This document shows, in pieces, positions 37,557 through 46,297 of a stretch of DNA of 64,000 nucleotides. Position 1 is the first letter of the stretch; every line of letters begins with the position of its first letter. The DNA is from JACJVV01 sp964581515 (GTDB lineage: Archaea; Nanobdellota; Nanobdellia; Woesearchaeales; JACJVV01): positions 1 to 64,000 of the forward strand of contig CAZOOV010000010.1 in NCBI GenBank assembly GCA_964581515.1. Direction: 5' to 3'. The notes beneath the pieces are model-generated. The model worked only from the letters and a program-made list of their open reading frames with translations. It was not told the origin of the DNA and did no database searches. A program made the position numbers and the translations under genes.

Positions 37557-38405
37557 TTATCTTTTCTTGTGTATTTTGTGAATGTCTGTCCTTTGGTTGA
37601 TTTGGTTGTTGATTGATTGTTTAATATTTTGCATATCATCAATCTCTTTTTTTAATGTATCTTGATAAGTTGTCTGATGATGTTTTTTTTCTGAGTGTTC
37701 TTTTACTATTTTTACAATTCTTTTTCCAATCTTTTTACTGGTCTTTTTTGGAGAGAAACCAAGCACGAATATTGAGAAGATTAGTATGATTACGGTTGAT
37801 ATCAAAAAGAGTGTCCATGAAAATGTTGCTCCTTTCTCAAGTAAATTAGTAAAAAAGTTGCCAAATATCTTAACATAAAGCATATTGATGAAAAATAATG
37901 CAACTCCAGATATCACTAAACGGACTGTCTGTTCTACAAACCCTCTTGTAGGCAGGAAAATACTTACAACCCAAAATAGGAAAAGTCTCAATATTGAGTA
38001 TATTGCAACCACTGTTGCTAAGCTGCCTGTTATTGCAAAGAATAATGGGCATAGTAAATATAGGATTGCTTGTATTCCAGCATCTTTCATTAGTGCAGGC
38101 CAAGTGTGGTATGGTCCACATAATCTTGGATATAGGTTCCATATTAGTGAAAATGTCGCTCCTTCTAATGGTCCTACAAATATGGCAATTATTATTGAGA
38201 ATATATCGACAAAGTCTGTAAGATAGATTATGCTTATGGGTTCATAGATGCAGACTCCTGGGAGTCTTGACCAAAAAGCAATCAATGAGAAAAGCATTAT
38301 TGTTGCTGCAACATTGCTTATTGGAAGAGTTAATATGATTAATAAATATATCAATCCTGTTGTCCCTATTATCAATGGCCAGTTGAATGAAAAACCCTTC
38401 ACCAT
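37557..38405 (-). CDS. SRLPG-motif membrane protein (family copy 4)
   Basis: 282 residues. It shares FSFNWPLIIGT, FWSRLPGVCIYEP, DFVDIFSIIIAI and the late FSWTLFLISTV with the others, but the centre is the most divergent (IWNLYPRLCGPYHTW). Charged tail of about 60 residues with His and Lys. A minus TATA-like stretch (about 38427-38437) sits about 27 nt upstream of the ATG (leaderless). No TrmB is divergent here; the nearest is convergent. Confidence 0.75.
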   Translation of the reverse strand: MVKGFSFNWPLIIGTTGLIYLLIILTLPISNVAATIMLFSLIAFWSRLPGVCIYEPISIIYLTDFVDIFSIIIAIFVGPLEGATFSLIWNLYPRLCGPYHTWPALMKDAGIQAILYLLCPLFFAITGSLATVVAIYSILRLFLFWVVSIFLPTRGFVEQTVRLVISGVALFFINMLYVKIFGNFFTNLLEKGATFSWTLFLISTVIILIFSIFVLGFSPKKTSKKIGKRIVKIVKEHSEKKHHQTTYQDTLKKEIDDMQNIKQSINNQINQRTDIHKIHKKR

Positions 38406-38538
38406 ATAGGAGATGATTGAGGTGATATTTTTAAAATTATGGGGGATATTAGAGGAAAAATGAGAATCTTGTAATTTTGTATTTTATGAATATTATATCT
38501 TGTAAAGATTTTTAAATACATGAAAACTGTGATTTTAT

Positions 38539-39432
38539 ATGGTTTCATTATTGGATCTTGGAAGAATTATGCAGCATCCATTTGTTGCAAGAAGAAAACC
38601 GACAACCATTTCTATAGATGTTACTAATAAATGCAATCTTAGATGTAAACATTGTTATTTTTATGAGCAAGAGCAACAACCTGAATTAAGTGAAGAAGAA
38701 CTTTTGACTTTATTGAAAAAATTAAAATCCCAATTTCCACTTGTTCATGCTTCTTGGATTGGTGGAGAACCGCTTTTAAGAAAGAAAGTGGTTGAAAAGG
38801 GAATGAGATTGTTTCCTTTTAATATGATTGTAACAAATGGAACTATTGAATTGCCTTATTGGAAAAATTGCGTCTTTAATGTGTCTGTAGATGGCACTAG
38901 GAAGTATTATGAAAAAGTAAGAGGAAAACATTATGATAAAGTAAAACAAAATGCAGATAGGGATGATGTAAAGGTACATGCTGTTTGTGTCTTGAGCAGA
39001 CTTAATGTGGGATGTATTGAAGAAATGGTGAAGGAATGGTCTCGTACTAAAGTAAGAGGTGTAGGTTTTGATTTCTATACTCCTATTGTTGGTTTAAATG
39101 ATAATAACTGGATAAGTTGGAAAGAAAGAGATAAGATAATTGATAGATTATTTGCACTAAAGAAGGAATATGGGGATTTTCTTCTCAATTCGTCAACTAT
39201 GTTAAAATTAATGAGGTCAAATACAGCAAAAGAGATTGTTGCTAATTGTAATTCTAAGGATATAGTCTATTCTATTGATCCATCAGGCAATAGAAAATTG
39301 CCTTGTGTAATCGGTGAGAAAGCTGATTGTACAAGATGTGGTTGTGTAGTCCCATATCTTAATTCTGATATGTCTTTTTTGGATAGAATAAAGGCGTCTA
39401 GGGATGCGAGAAGAATATACTCTCAATTTTAA
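38539..39432 (+). CDS. Radical SAM protein with C-terminal Cys cluster (SPASM-like)
   Basis: 297 residues. The AdoMet radical motif CNLRCKHCY (Cys 32, 36, 39) binds the 4Fe-4S cluster. A GGEPLL motif and ISVDG-like VSVDGTRKYYEKVRG follow. The C-terminus has ANCNSKDIVYSI...LPCV...CTRCGC, which could hold an auxiliary cluster. Such enzymes modify peptides or make cofactors; the target here is unknown. TATA box (about 38508-38517) near -27 from ATG. Its neighbours are zinc-ribbon microproteins. Confidence 0.85.
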   Translation: MVSLLDLGRIMQHPFVARRKPTTISIDVTNKCNLRCKHCYFYEQEQQPELSEEELLTLLKKLKSQFPLVHASWIGGEPLLRKKVVEKGMRLFPFNMIVTNGTIELPYWKNCVFNVSVDGTRKYYEKVRGKHYDKVKQNADRDDVKVHAVCVLSRLNVGCIEEMVKEWSRTKVRGVGFDFYTPIVGLNDNNWISWKERDKIIDRLFALKKEYGDFLLNSSTMLKLMRSNTAKEIVANCNSKDIVYSIDPSGNRKLPCVIGEKADCTRCGCVVPYLNSDMSFLDRIKASRDARRIYSQF

Positions 39433-39450
39433 TGATAATAATTGGAAAAA

Positions 39451-39597
39451 TCATAATGAGCCTGCGCTCCATCTGCCCCACATTTCCTGTGCTTTGTTCT
39501 CTATTAATTCAGACATGCATTTTGAGCAGAAAGAATTTTCTTCATAATCAAATTTTCCACATTTTGGACATTTGTGTTTTTTTGTAGTACCATACAT
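39451..39597 (-). CDS. Zinc-ribbon microprotein, 48 aa (copy 2)
   Basis: Minus-strand reading frame with RBS GGTGAT about 7 nt before its ATG. Knuckles CPKC and CSKC, 11 residues apart, then MSEL, and a GRWS motif near the C-terminus. Same layout as copies at 6696 and 40456. It is encoded 17 nt upstream of the radical SAM stop on the other strand and follows the lipoprotein gene on the same strand (39615). Confidence 0.7.
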   Translation of the reverse strand: MYGTTKKHKCPKCGKFDYEENSFCSKCMSELIENKAQEMWGRWSAGSL

Positions 39598-39614
39598 GTG
39601 TATCACCTGATGAT

Positions 39615-39944
39615 TTAATCTTTACCCCATACACTAAAGTATGCTTCTGCAGCTGAAACTGAATTATGGTAGTTTGTTATTGGATCATCTTGTACTCTCA
39701 TCCCTGATAAGAGTGTGCTTTCAAAATGATTATTATTATCTGCATCTCTTCCATAGACATCACATCCTCCTTTGTTAGAGTATATGATAACTTGTTTTCC
39801 GTCTTTTTCAGAGAATCCAGCCTTTACCTTATGACCTTTATATTCGCCGAATTTGACTTGTAAGTCTGATTTACTTCCACAACCTGCTGTTAGTAATGCA
39901 GCAGCTGTAATAACAATTGCAGTTAATGGTTTTAGTGTTTTCAT
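39615..39944 (-). CDS. Small lipoprotein
   Basis: 109 residues. Signal peptide with a Lys start (MKTLKP) and a lipobox LTAGC at residues 16-20, giving a lipid-modified Cys. The mature part is about 90 residues with no known domain (VKFGEYKGHKVKAGF, GGCDVYGRDADNNN). Longer upstream starts would add a non-signal extension and are not supported. TATA box on the minus strand at about 39970-39978. It lies upstream of zinc ribbon copy 2 on the same strand. Confidence 0.75.
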   Translation of the reverse strand: MKTLKPLTAIVITAAALLTAGCGSKSDLQVKFGEYKGHKVKAGFSEKDGKQVIIYSNKGGCDVYGRDADNNNHFESTLLSGMRVQDDPITNYHNSVSAAEAYFSVWGKD

Positions 39945-39989
39945 TTTAACATATGTAAGAAGTTCTACTATATAAATCTTTCGTTTTTT

Positions 39990-40007
39990 TACCACTAGGG
40001 AGTGGTA
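39990..40007. promoter_or_regulatory. Inverted repeat between divergent promoters
   Basis: TACCACT-N4-AGTGGTA, a perfect 7-bp inverted repeat. It lies between the minus TATA box of the lipoprotein and the plus TATA box (about 40019-40029) of the ParB-like gene. A likely regulator site. Confidence 0.55.
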
Positions 40008-40052
40008 TAAATAATAAGGTTTAAATAAAGTGGGTAATGAATGCGCTAAGAG

Positions 40053-40379
40053 ATGAGTAAAGTTCCTAAAATTGATCCCACACTGGCAGATGTTTATGTA
40101 ATAAATAGACCTAGAAATAAGACTGAAATTAGGTCTCTTGTAGCTAGAGTAAAGGCCGGTGAGAAGTTTGATCCGGTTCCGGGAAGAGAGTTTGCTTCTG
40201 GAAGATATCTTATTTATCCAAGGCAAGATTCAGTTGCAATTGCGCATTGTTTAGCTGGTAAGAAAATAAGATATGAACCTTTACTTGAACAGCATTTTAC
40301 AGGAAATCGTCATTATGCTGTTGTGGACAGTCCAAAAGGTAAGCCTCTTTGGGTAAGAATTCAGGATGTTCTTAATTGA
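40053..40379 (+). CDS. ParB/sulfiredoxin-fold small protein (tentative)
   Basis: 108 residues. Order of elements resembles a ParB N-terminal fold: an IRSLVARVKAGEKFDPVPG helix-turn, a strand ASGRYLIYPRQDSVAIAHCLAGKKIRYEPL that fits the G-x-R-x-A-H/HR-type box of ParB-like nucleotide-binding proteins, then a C-terminal strand pair. The strict GxxRxxA box is not present in full, so this is only a suggestion. It may be a small stand-alone nuclease-like or regulatory protein. TATA box at about 40019-40029 gives a leaderless start. Confidence 0.4.
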   Translation: MSKVPKIDPTLADVYVINRPRNKTEIRSLVARVKAGEKFDPVPGREFASGRYLIYPRQDSVAIAHCLAGKKIRYEPLLEQHFTGNRHYAVVDSPKGKPLWVRIQDVLN

Positions 40380-40455
40380 TATTTTCTTAGTGAAATTAGT
40401 AATATAGCGTTATTATAAGGCAATACTTAAATAGTCTTATACATTCTTATCTATC

Positions 40456-40608
40456 ATGTATCATACAGTAAGAAGGCTTAAATGCCAAAGATGCGGACAT
40501 GTAGAAATAGGTGAGAATGGCTTTTGTTCAGAATGTCTTACTTCTTTGTTAGTTTACAAGCCGCAAGATCCTGTTGCAAGATGGATTGGCGATAAGTTCT
40601 TTATTTGA
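40456..40608 (+). CDS. Zinc-ribbon microprotein, 50 aa (copy 3)
   Basis: Plus-strand frame. Knuckles CQRC and CSEC, 11 residues apart, then LTSL, and ARWIGDKF near the C-terminus. It matches copy 1 (6696) and copy 2 (39451). A TATA-like ACTTAAATAG at about 40426 fits a leaderless start. It follows the ParB-like gene by 76 nt. Confidence 0.7.
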   Translation: MYHTVRRLKCQRCGHVEIGENGFCSECLTSLLVYKPQDPVARWIGDKFFI

Positions 40609-40705
40609 TTCTGTAATTCTTTGATTGTCGTAATCATTATGAAAAACATTATATACTACTTATTCTAGATTCTTTATAGGTTAGAAATATATCAGAGGTG
40701 TTAGA

Positions 40706-41620
40706 ATGCTTACTACTTCAAAAAATATACTTACAAAGGCTACAAAAGGCAAATATGGTGTAGGTGCTTTTAATTTTGTTAATATGGAAATTCTTCAAGC
40801 TGTGATAAAGGCAGCAAATGAAGAAAAGTCTCCGATTATATTACAAGCAAGTGAAGGAGCAATCAAATATATGAGTGATGCTTATATCATCGGTTTTATC
40901 GAGGCTATCAAAAAGGATTGTAAAGTGCCTGTTGCAGTGCATCTTGATCATGGACTATCTTTTGATATGGTTAAACGTGTAATCTCTCTTGGTTTTACTT
41001 CTGTTATGATTGATGCAAGCAAGTATGATTTTGAAGAGAATGTGAGATTGACTCAGAAAGTTGTGAAGTATGCTCACGCTCGTGGAGTTAGTGTTGAAGC
41101 AGAACTTGGTACTATTGGTGGAACTGAAGATAATGTGACTGCAAAAGAAATAATCTATACTGAGCCTGAGAAAGCAAAAGAATTTGTTAAGAGGACAGGA
41201 TGTGATTGCCTTGCTGTTGCTATCGGTACAAGTCATGGCGCTCATAAATTCAAAGGAAAAGCAAATCTTGCTTATGATATACTTAAAGAGATAAGAAAAA
41301 TAGTAAAAGTACCTCTTGTAATGCATGGTGCAAGCGCAATTCCTGCAGATGCTGTCAACAGAATCAATAGAAATGGCGGGAAGGTCGAGAAAGCTTGTGG
41401 TGTAGATGATATAAGTATGAAAAAAGCTGTACGTCTTGGAATTTCTAAAGTTAATACAGATACTGATCTTAGGATGATATGGACTGGAAGTGTTCGTGAA
41501 GTTCTTAAGAAGGATAAAGGACAATTTGATCTACGTAAGATTCTTGGCCCTGCAAGAGATAATCTTGTTGAATATGTTAAGAAAAGAATGAAAGTGATGG
41601 GTAGTAGTAAGAAAGCTTGA
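40706..41620 (+). CDS. fba: Class II fructose-bisphosphate aldolase
   Basis: 304 residues. Zinc ligands and catalytic residues of class II aldolases: VAVHLDHG (HxDH), the Glu-rich EAELGTIGGTEDN loop, GTSHGAHK and VMHGAS. The class II enzyme is the bacterial type; most archaea use class I DhnA or the bifunctional FBP aldolase/phosphatase. It interconverts fructose-1,6-bisphosphate and triose phosphates. RBS AGAGGTG precedes the ATG. Confidence 0.92.
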   Translation: MLTTSKNILTKATKGKYGVGAFNFVNMEILQAVIKAANEEKSPIILQASEGAIKYMSDAYIIGFIEAIKKDCKVPVAVHLDHGLSFDMVKRVISLGFTSVMIDASKYDFEENVRLTQKVVKYAHARGVSVEAELGTIGGTEDNVTAKEIIYTEPEKAKEFVKRTGCDCLAVAIGTSHGAHKFKGKANLAYDILKEIRKIVKVPLVMHGASAIPADAVNRINRNGGKVEKACGVDDISMKKAVRLGISKVNTDTDLRMIWTGSVREVLKKDKGQFDLRKILGPARDNLVEYVKKRMKVMGSSKKA

Positions 41621-41671
41621 GCTGACTTATTTCTAGTTTCTAATTATTTTTATTTATTCTTATTTACTTCT

Positions 41672-42415
41672 TTAGAACATGTATCTGAAAAGATAATAGA
41701 TTCTTTTCAAGAAATTTATTATTCTTACATATATTCTTTTTATTAAGTTATTTTCTGCTATTGCAACTAAATTGTGTGCTACATCTCTTGGAGAAAGCAT
41801 CTGTCCTCTTCCTGGTCTCTTTTTATAGTCGCTGAAGAATTCTGTATCAACCTTGTATGGATTTATTGTTGAAACCTTAATATTGTGTTTCTTCAGTTCC
41901 CATTTTATTGAGCTGTTAAAAGAATTGACAGCATGTTTTGAACAGCAGTAACCACTGTATCCTGGAATGTTAAATATGCCTGCAAGTGAAGAGACAGTTA
42001 TGATATGGCCTTTTGTATTTTTCTTTATCATTAATCTTGCTGCTTCTCTTGTACAAAGGAATACTCCATTAAGGTTGACATTTATTGTTGATTGCCAATC
42101 TTTGTAGTCTATGTCCACTAATTTTGCTTTGAGTCCTTTGCCTGCATTGTTGATAAGAACATCTATATTGTTGAATTTGTCTGTTGCTATCTTGAACAGT
42201 TTTGTTACTTCATCAGGATTTGTTATGTCAGTTTTTACAGATATGCAATTTTTGTTGAATGATCTTATTTCTTTTTCGATATCTTTTAGTTTTTCTATTC
42301 TTCTTGCTGCAAGAACTACATTTGCTCCTTTTTTTGCAAATTCTAAAGCTGTTGCTTTTCCTATGCCACTGCTTGCACCAGTTATTACAACTGTCTTATT
42401 CTTTAAACATACCAT
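41672..42415 (-). CDS. Short-chain dehydrogenase/reductase
   Basis: 247 residues, classical SDR: TGASSGIGKATALEFA, NNAGKG, then VSSLAGI and YSGYCCSKHAVNSF with the catalytic Ser-Tyr-Lys. It reduces or oxidises a carbonyl with NAD(P); the substrate is unknown. A hydrophobic stretch at the C-terminus (FLKRIYYLFRYMF) may attach to membrane. It overlaps the start of the next gene upstream (42396) by about 20 nt. Confidence 0.88.
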   Translation of the reverse strand: MVCLKNKTVVITGASSGIGKATALEFAKKGANVVLAARRIEKLKDIEKEIRSFNKNCISVKTDITNPDEVTKLFKIATDKFNNIDVLINNAGKGLKAKLVDIDYKDWQSTINVNLNGVFLCTREAARLMIKKNTKGHIITVSSLAGIFNIPGYSGYCCSKHAVNSFNSSIKWELKKHNIKVSTINPYKVDTEFFSDYKKRPGRGQMLSPRDVAHNLVAIAENNLIKRIYVRIINFLKRIYYLFRYMF

Positions 42416-43400
42416 CTTCTTTCATCCAATCTATCGTATCTTTAATAGTCTTTTCAAAACTAATCTTTGGTTTCCATCCTAGAATCTTTTTTGCTTTTGA
42501 ATTGTTAAAATACCTTAACTTGGATGCAGAATGTAGATTATCTGCAGTAAGCTGGAGCTTTTTCTTTGATAATGATTCTATTAAAAGTAGTAACCAGAAC
42601 ATTGGTTTTATGATTATTTTAGGTATGGTCTTTTTTGGTGGGTCTACTTCAAGAGCAGATGCAATTATATTATTGACTTCTGTAAAAGTTAAATTGTATC
42701 CTGAAAGAAGATAGTCTCCTTTTGTGAGTTTCTTTTTTAGAGTCAAGATTATTCCATCTGCAACATCTCTAACATCAACAATATTTGTTCCACCTGACAT
42801 ATTGGCTGGAATCTTGTTTTTGTTTATTGCATCAATTAATTTTGCAGAATTTGTGATGTCATATGGACCTAACATCAGTCCAGGATATAAGACTACTGCA
42901 TTTATTTTTGATTTTTTTATCTCTACATCTGCAAGATGCTTTGAGAGCATATAGTATTTTCTGTATAATCTTGCTTCTTTCCAGTTGAATTTGAAGTCTT
43001 CATCCACTTGTTTTGTTTTACTATCTTTGTAACCTAGTGCTGCTACTGAACTTATATGTATGAATTGTTTGATTTTATTTTGCTTGATTGCATTGATTAC
43101 ATTTTTTGTGCCGTTTATATTTACATCATAAAGTAGTTTTTTATCTTTTAATGAGAATGAAACAATCCCTGCAAGATGTATGACAACTTCAATATCCTTA
43201 AAATGCTTCTCAATTGCACTCTTATCACAGATATTGATGCCTGTGAATGTTTCTATATTCTTTGATTTGATGCTGGGTTTATTTGGATCATCTCTTAAAT
43301 CAATTATTCTTATTTTTGTCTTTGGAAACTCTTTTGAGAGCTTTTGGACCAGATGTTGACCTAGAAATCCACAACCGCCAGTAATTAATATACTTTTCAT
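42396..43400 (-). CDS. NAD-dependent epimerase/dehydratase (3-beta-HSD-like SDR)
   Basis: 334 residues from ATG 43400, with a TATA box (about 43425-43432) about 27 nt upstream; a TTG at 43415 is too near. Extended SDR: GGCGFLGQHLV, VIHLAGIVSF, HISSVAALGY, catalytic YMLSKHLAD. Resembles the steroid/sterol-like or polyprenyl-type SDRs. Cotranscribed with the SDR at 41672. Confidence 0.85.
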   Translation of the reverse strand: MKSILITGGCGFLGQHLVQKLSKEFPKTKIRIIDLRDDPNKPSIKSKNIETFTGINICDKSAIEKHFKDIEVVIHLAGIVSFSLKDKKLLYDVNINGTKNVINAIKQNKIKQFIHISSVAALGYKDSKTKQVDEDFKFNWKEARLYRKYYMLSKHLADVEIKKSKINAVVLYPGLMLGPYDITNSAKLIDAINKNKIPANMSGGTNIVDVRDVADGIILTLKKKLTKGDYLLSGYNLTFTEVNNIIASALEVDPPKKTIPKIIIKPMFWLLLLIESLSKKKLQLTADNLHSASKLRYFNNSKAKKILGWKPKISFEKTIKDTIDWMKEDGMFKE

Positions 43401-43560
43401 AATATTCTTTGGCAATCCTCTAGTATTTATTCTTTTTGATTATTCTTTACTATATCTTTTATATTTCACCGTAAGGTTTATTAATAATGATTTTATGTAT
43501 TGACTTAATTATATTAATAAATATTTAATAATTTAAATTGTCTATAAGGGGGTGCTAATA

Positions 43561-44304
43561 TTGGCAATATTGATATCTATTGGAATATTTGTTGTAGTTG
43601 TAATTATTGCAAGTTTGCGGATTGTAAACCAATATGAAAGAGGAGTTAAATTTACATTAGGAAGGTTTACAGGAATTATGAAACCTGGACTCAGGCTTGT
43701 CATACCTATAATCCAGACTTATGAGAAAGTAGATATGAGGACAAGAGTTGTTGATGTTCCAGATCAGGAAAGCATAACAAAAGATAATATTACAGTTGGA
43801 ATTAATGCTGTATTATATTATAAGGTTACAGATCCTGAGAAAGCTGTTATTGAAGTTGAGCATTATGATTTTGCTGTATCTCAATTAGCACAGACAACAA
43901 TGAGAAATATTGTTGGTGAAGTTGAACTTGATGAACTTCTTGCAAAAAGGGATGAATCTGCAAATAAGATCAGACAGATTGTAGATGAAGTAAGTGACCC
44001 TTGGGGTATCAAGGTTGAAGCAGTTGAGCTTAAGGATATTACACTTGCACAGGAGATGAAAAGAGTAATCGGTAAGCAGGCAGAAGCTGAACGTGAGAGG
44101 AGAGCAGTCATAATCAAGGCAGAAGGAGAAGTGATTGCAGCTAGCAATATGGCAAAAGCTGCTAAGACTTTAGCAACTGCTACAGGAGCACTTCATCTTA
44201 GGACACTTCAAACAATGAATAACCTTGCAAGCGATAAGAGCAATACTGTTGTACTTGGTGTTCCTTTAGAAATGTTAAGGGCATTTGAAAAAGCTAAGAG
44301 ATAA
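43561..44304 (+). CDS. SPFH/band 7 protein (slipin/stomatin-like)
   Basis: 247 residues from TTG 43561; the RBS GGGGGTG (43548-43554) then has 6-nt spacing, while GTG 43552 lies inside the RBS. Membrane anchor (about 2-20), SPFH domain (NQYERGVKFTLGRFTGIMKPG...), KAV..VEHY, then a helical region with EAERERRAVIIKAEGEVIAA typical of stomatins and a short tail. Slipins form membrane oligomers; no NfeD protease gene is adjacent. Confidence 0.93.
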   Translation: MAILISIGIFVVVVIIASLRIVNQYERGVKFTLGRFTGIMKPGLRLVIPIIQTYEKVDMRTRVVDVPDQESITKDNITVGINAVLYYKVTDPEKAVIEVEHYDFAVSQLAQTTMRNIVGEVELDELLAKRDESANKIRQIVDEVSDPWGIKVEAVELKDITLAQEMKRVIGKQAEAERERRAVIIKAEGEVIAASNMAKAAKTLATATGALHLRTLQTMNNLASDKSNTVVLGVPLEMLRAFEKAKR

Positions 44305-44419
44305 TTATTGTTTTTATTTTTTATTTATTTTTTATTTATTTTATTGTCATTGATTATGGTTAAATATGTTTAAATATGTTTAAAATATATTTAGATTAAC
44401 ATGTTTATAATGTGATATT

Positions 44420-44830
44420 ATGAAAAGTTATACAGAGCATTTAGTAATGCATACACAGCAACGAAAGGAATTTATCAATATAACTGATAAGGTAGAAAAA
44501 TCTCTTTCTAAATCAGGCATTAAAGAAGGATTATGTCTTGTAAATGCAATGCATATAACTGCATCGGTTTTTATCAATGATGAAGAGTCAGGGCTTAAAG
44601 AAGATTTTATGGAATGGCTTGAGAATCTTGCTCCATTTGGTGATTATAAACATCATCAGACAGGTGAAGACAATGGTGATGCACATCTCAAGAGGACTAT
44701 AATGGGCAGAGAGGTAGTAGTTGCAGTGACAGAAGGAAGGCTTGATTTCGGACCTTGGGAGCAGATATTTTATGGTGAATTTGATGGTGGAAGAGATAAG
44801 AGGATAATGATTAAGATCATAGGTGAATGA
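44420..44830 (+). CDS. YjbQ-family protein (UPF0047)
   Basis: 136 residues. Family motifs: NAMHITASVFINDEES, GEDNGDAHLKR, and LDFGPWEQIFYGEFDG near the end, with the conserved histidines. YjbQ-type proteins have been linked to thiamin phosphate synthase activity; that is a general family statement. It is monocistronic with a TATA-like stretch before the ATG. Confidence 0.9.
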   Translation: MKSYTEHLVMHTQQRKEFINITDKVEKSLSKSGIKEGLCLVNAMHITASVFINDEESGLKEDFMEWLENLAPFGDYKHHQTGEDNGDAHLKRTIMGREVVVAVTEGRLDFGPWEQIFYGEFDGGRDKRIMIKIIGE

Positions 44831-44925
44831 TTATATATTATGATAATTTATTATAATTTAATAATTTAATATTATTATAATAAGGTAAAAAATTATAGGG
44901 ATTAAAAATATAGGAGGGAATTTGA

Positions 44926-46167
44926 ATGAAAGATAATGTTTCTAACAGGTGGTTGGTTGTTCTTGGAGCAATCCTGATACAGTTGGCTTTAGGTGCCATT
45001 TATGCGTGGAGTGTTTTTACAAAGGCTCTCAATGAAGCGCCATATAATTTTTCAGTTTCACAGACTCAGGCAATATTTTCAGCAGGTCTGGTAACTTTTG
45101 CAGTTGTGATGATATTTGCAGGAATTGCTATGAAGAAAGTAGGTCCTAGGCCGTTAGCATTGACAAGTGCTGTTGTCTTAAGCGCTGCCTATGTTTTAGG
45201 AGGTTTATTTGGATCCAGTTTTATTTCACAGTTGTTATTGATCGGCATCATGGGAGGTGCAGGAATAGGACTTGGTTATGTAGTTCCTATCGCTGTAGGA
45301 ATGAAATGGTTTCCTGATATGAAAGGATTGATATCAGGACTTGCTGTTGCAGGTTTTGGTTTTGGAGCAGTAATATGGGTTAAAGTAGCAGGATCATGGT
45401 TCGGATTGATAGAGAAAATAGGTGTGCAGAGCGTTTTCTTATGGTATGGAATTGCTTTTCTTGTAATGATGCTTATCGGAAGCATATGGATGGTCAATCC
45501 TCCTGAGGGTTATAAGCCTAAAGGTCATAAAGAGGTCAAGGCAAAGAAGAAGGCAGTCAAAGAGGTTGATATCGGATGGAAAGGAATGCTTGGTAAATAT
45601 AGCTTTTGGGCAATCTGGGCAATCTATCTTGTAGGTGCAAGCGCTGGCCTTATGGTTATAGGAACCATCAAATTCTTCGGTATTGATGCTCTGAAAACAG
45701 GAGGGATGACTGTTGCAATGGCTGGAGCTGCAGCAGGAACTGCTATGGCATGGTATGCTATCTTCAATGGATTGGGAAGGATAATCTGGGGAAAAGTCAG
45801 TGATAATATAGGTCCTAAAAAGTCAATATTCCTATCTTCATTGATCCAAGGATTATTAATGCTGACATTCTATAAGATGGGGACAACCCCTCTTATGCTT
45901 GCAGTATACGCATCAGCGATCGGTTTCAATTATGGCGGACTTTTTGCACTGTTCCCTGTAGCAACAGCAAAGCTTTTTGGAACAAAAAATGTAGGAAGCA
46001 ATTATCCATTTGTATTCACAAGCTATGGTGTTGCAGGATTAGCAGGTCCGATGCTTGGTGGTTTTATGAGAGATACGATGGGTAATTTCTTATGGGCATT
46101 TATTCCAGCTGGTATTGCATGTTTAGCGGGGGCAGGAATTGCATTGCTGATAAAAACTAAGAATTAG
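44926..46167 (+). CDS. MFS transporter, oxalate/formate-antiporter type
   Basis: 413 residues with 12 membrane segments. N-terminus LGAIYAWSVFTKALNEAPYNFSVSQ and GxGxGYVVPIAVGMKWFPD are typical of the OFA branch of the major facilitator superfamily. These exchange small organic acids; which acid is unclear. RBS AGGAGGG before the ATG. Confidence 0.88.
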   Translation: MKDNVSNRWLVVLGAILIQLALGAIYAWSVFTKALNEAPYNFSVSQTQAIFSAGLVTFAVVMIFAGIAMKKVGPRPLALTSAVVLSAAYVLGGLFGSSFISQLLLIGIMGGAGIGLGYVVPIAVGMKWFPDMKGLISGLAVAGFGFGAVIWVKVAGSWFGLIEKIGVQSVFLWYGIAFLVMMLIGSIWMVNPPEGYKPKGHKEVKAKKKAVKEVDIGWKGMLGKYSFWAIWAIYLVGASAGLMVIGTIKFFGIDALKTGGMTVAMAGAAAGTAMAWYAIFNGLGRIIWGKVSDNIGPKKSIFLSSLIQGLLMLTFYKMGTTPLMLAVYASAIGFNYGGLFALFPVATAKLFGTKNVGSNYPFVFTSYGVAGLAGPMLGGFMRDTMGNFLWAFIPAGIACLAGAGIALLIKTKN

Positions 46168-46199
46168 TCTTTTTATTGTCTTTTTTTTATTTTATTTAT

Positions 46200-46290
46200 T
46201 ATTTCTTATTCTCGATTCTTTTTTATTCTTGATTTTTTTTATTCTTGATTCTTTTTATTCTTGATTCTTTTATTTTTTTTATTTCTCCCT
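46200..46290. repeat. T-rich imperfect repeat (TTATTCTTGATTC)
   Basis: Several copies of a TTATTCTTGATTCTTTT-like unit between the convergent MFS (46167) and PhoU (46298) genes. Likely a terminator zone. Confidence 0.5.
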
Positions 46291-46297
46291 GTATCTT

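Noticed and set aside
40955..41524. Minus-strand frame of 189 codons opposite the aldolase gene
   Set aside because: It overlaps an unambiguous class II aldolase and has no family features.
46200..46290. Possible origin repeats or CRISPR in the T-rich repeat
   Set aside because: Imperfect T-rich units between convergent genes fit a terminator zone better, and no Orc1/Cdc6 gene is near.
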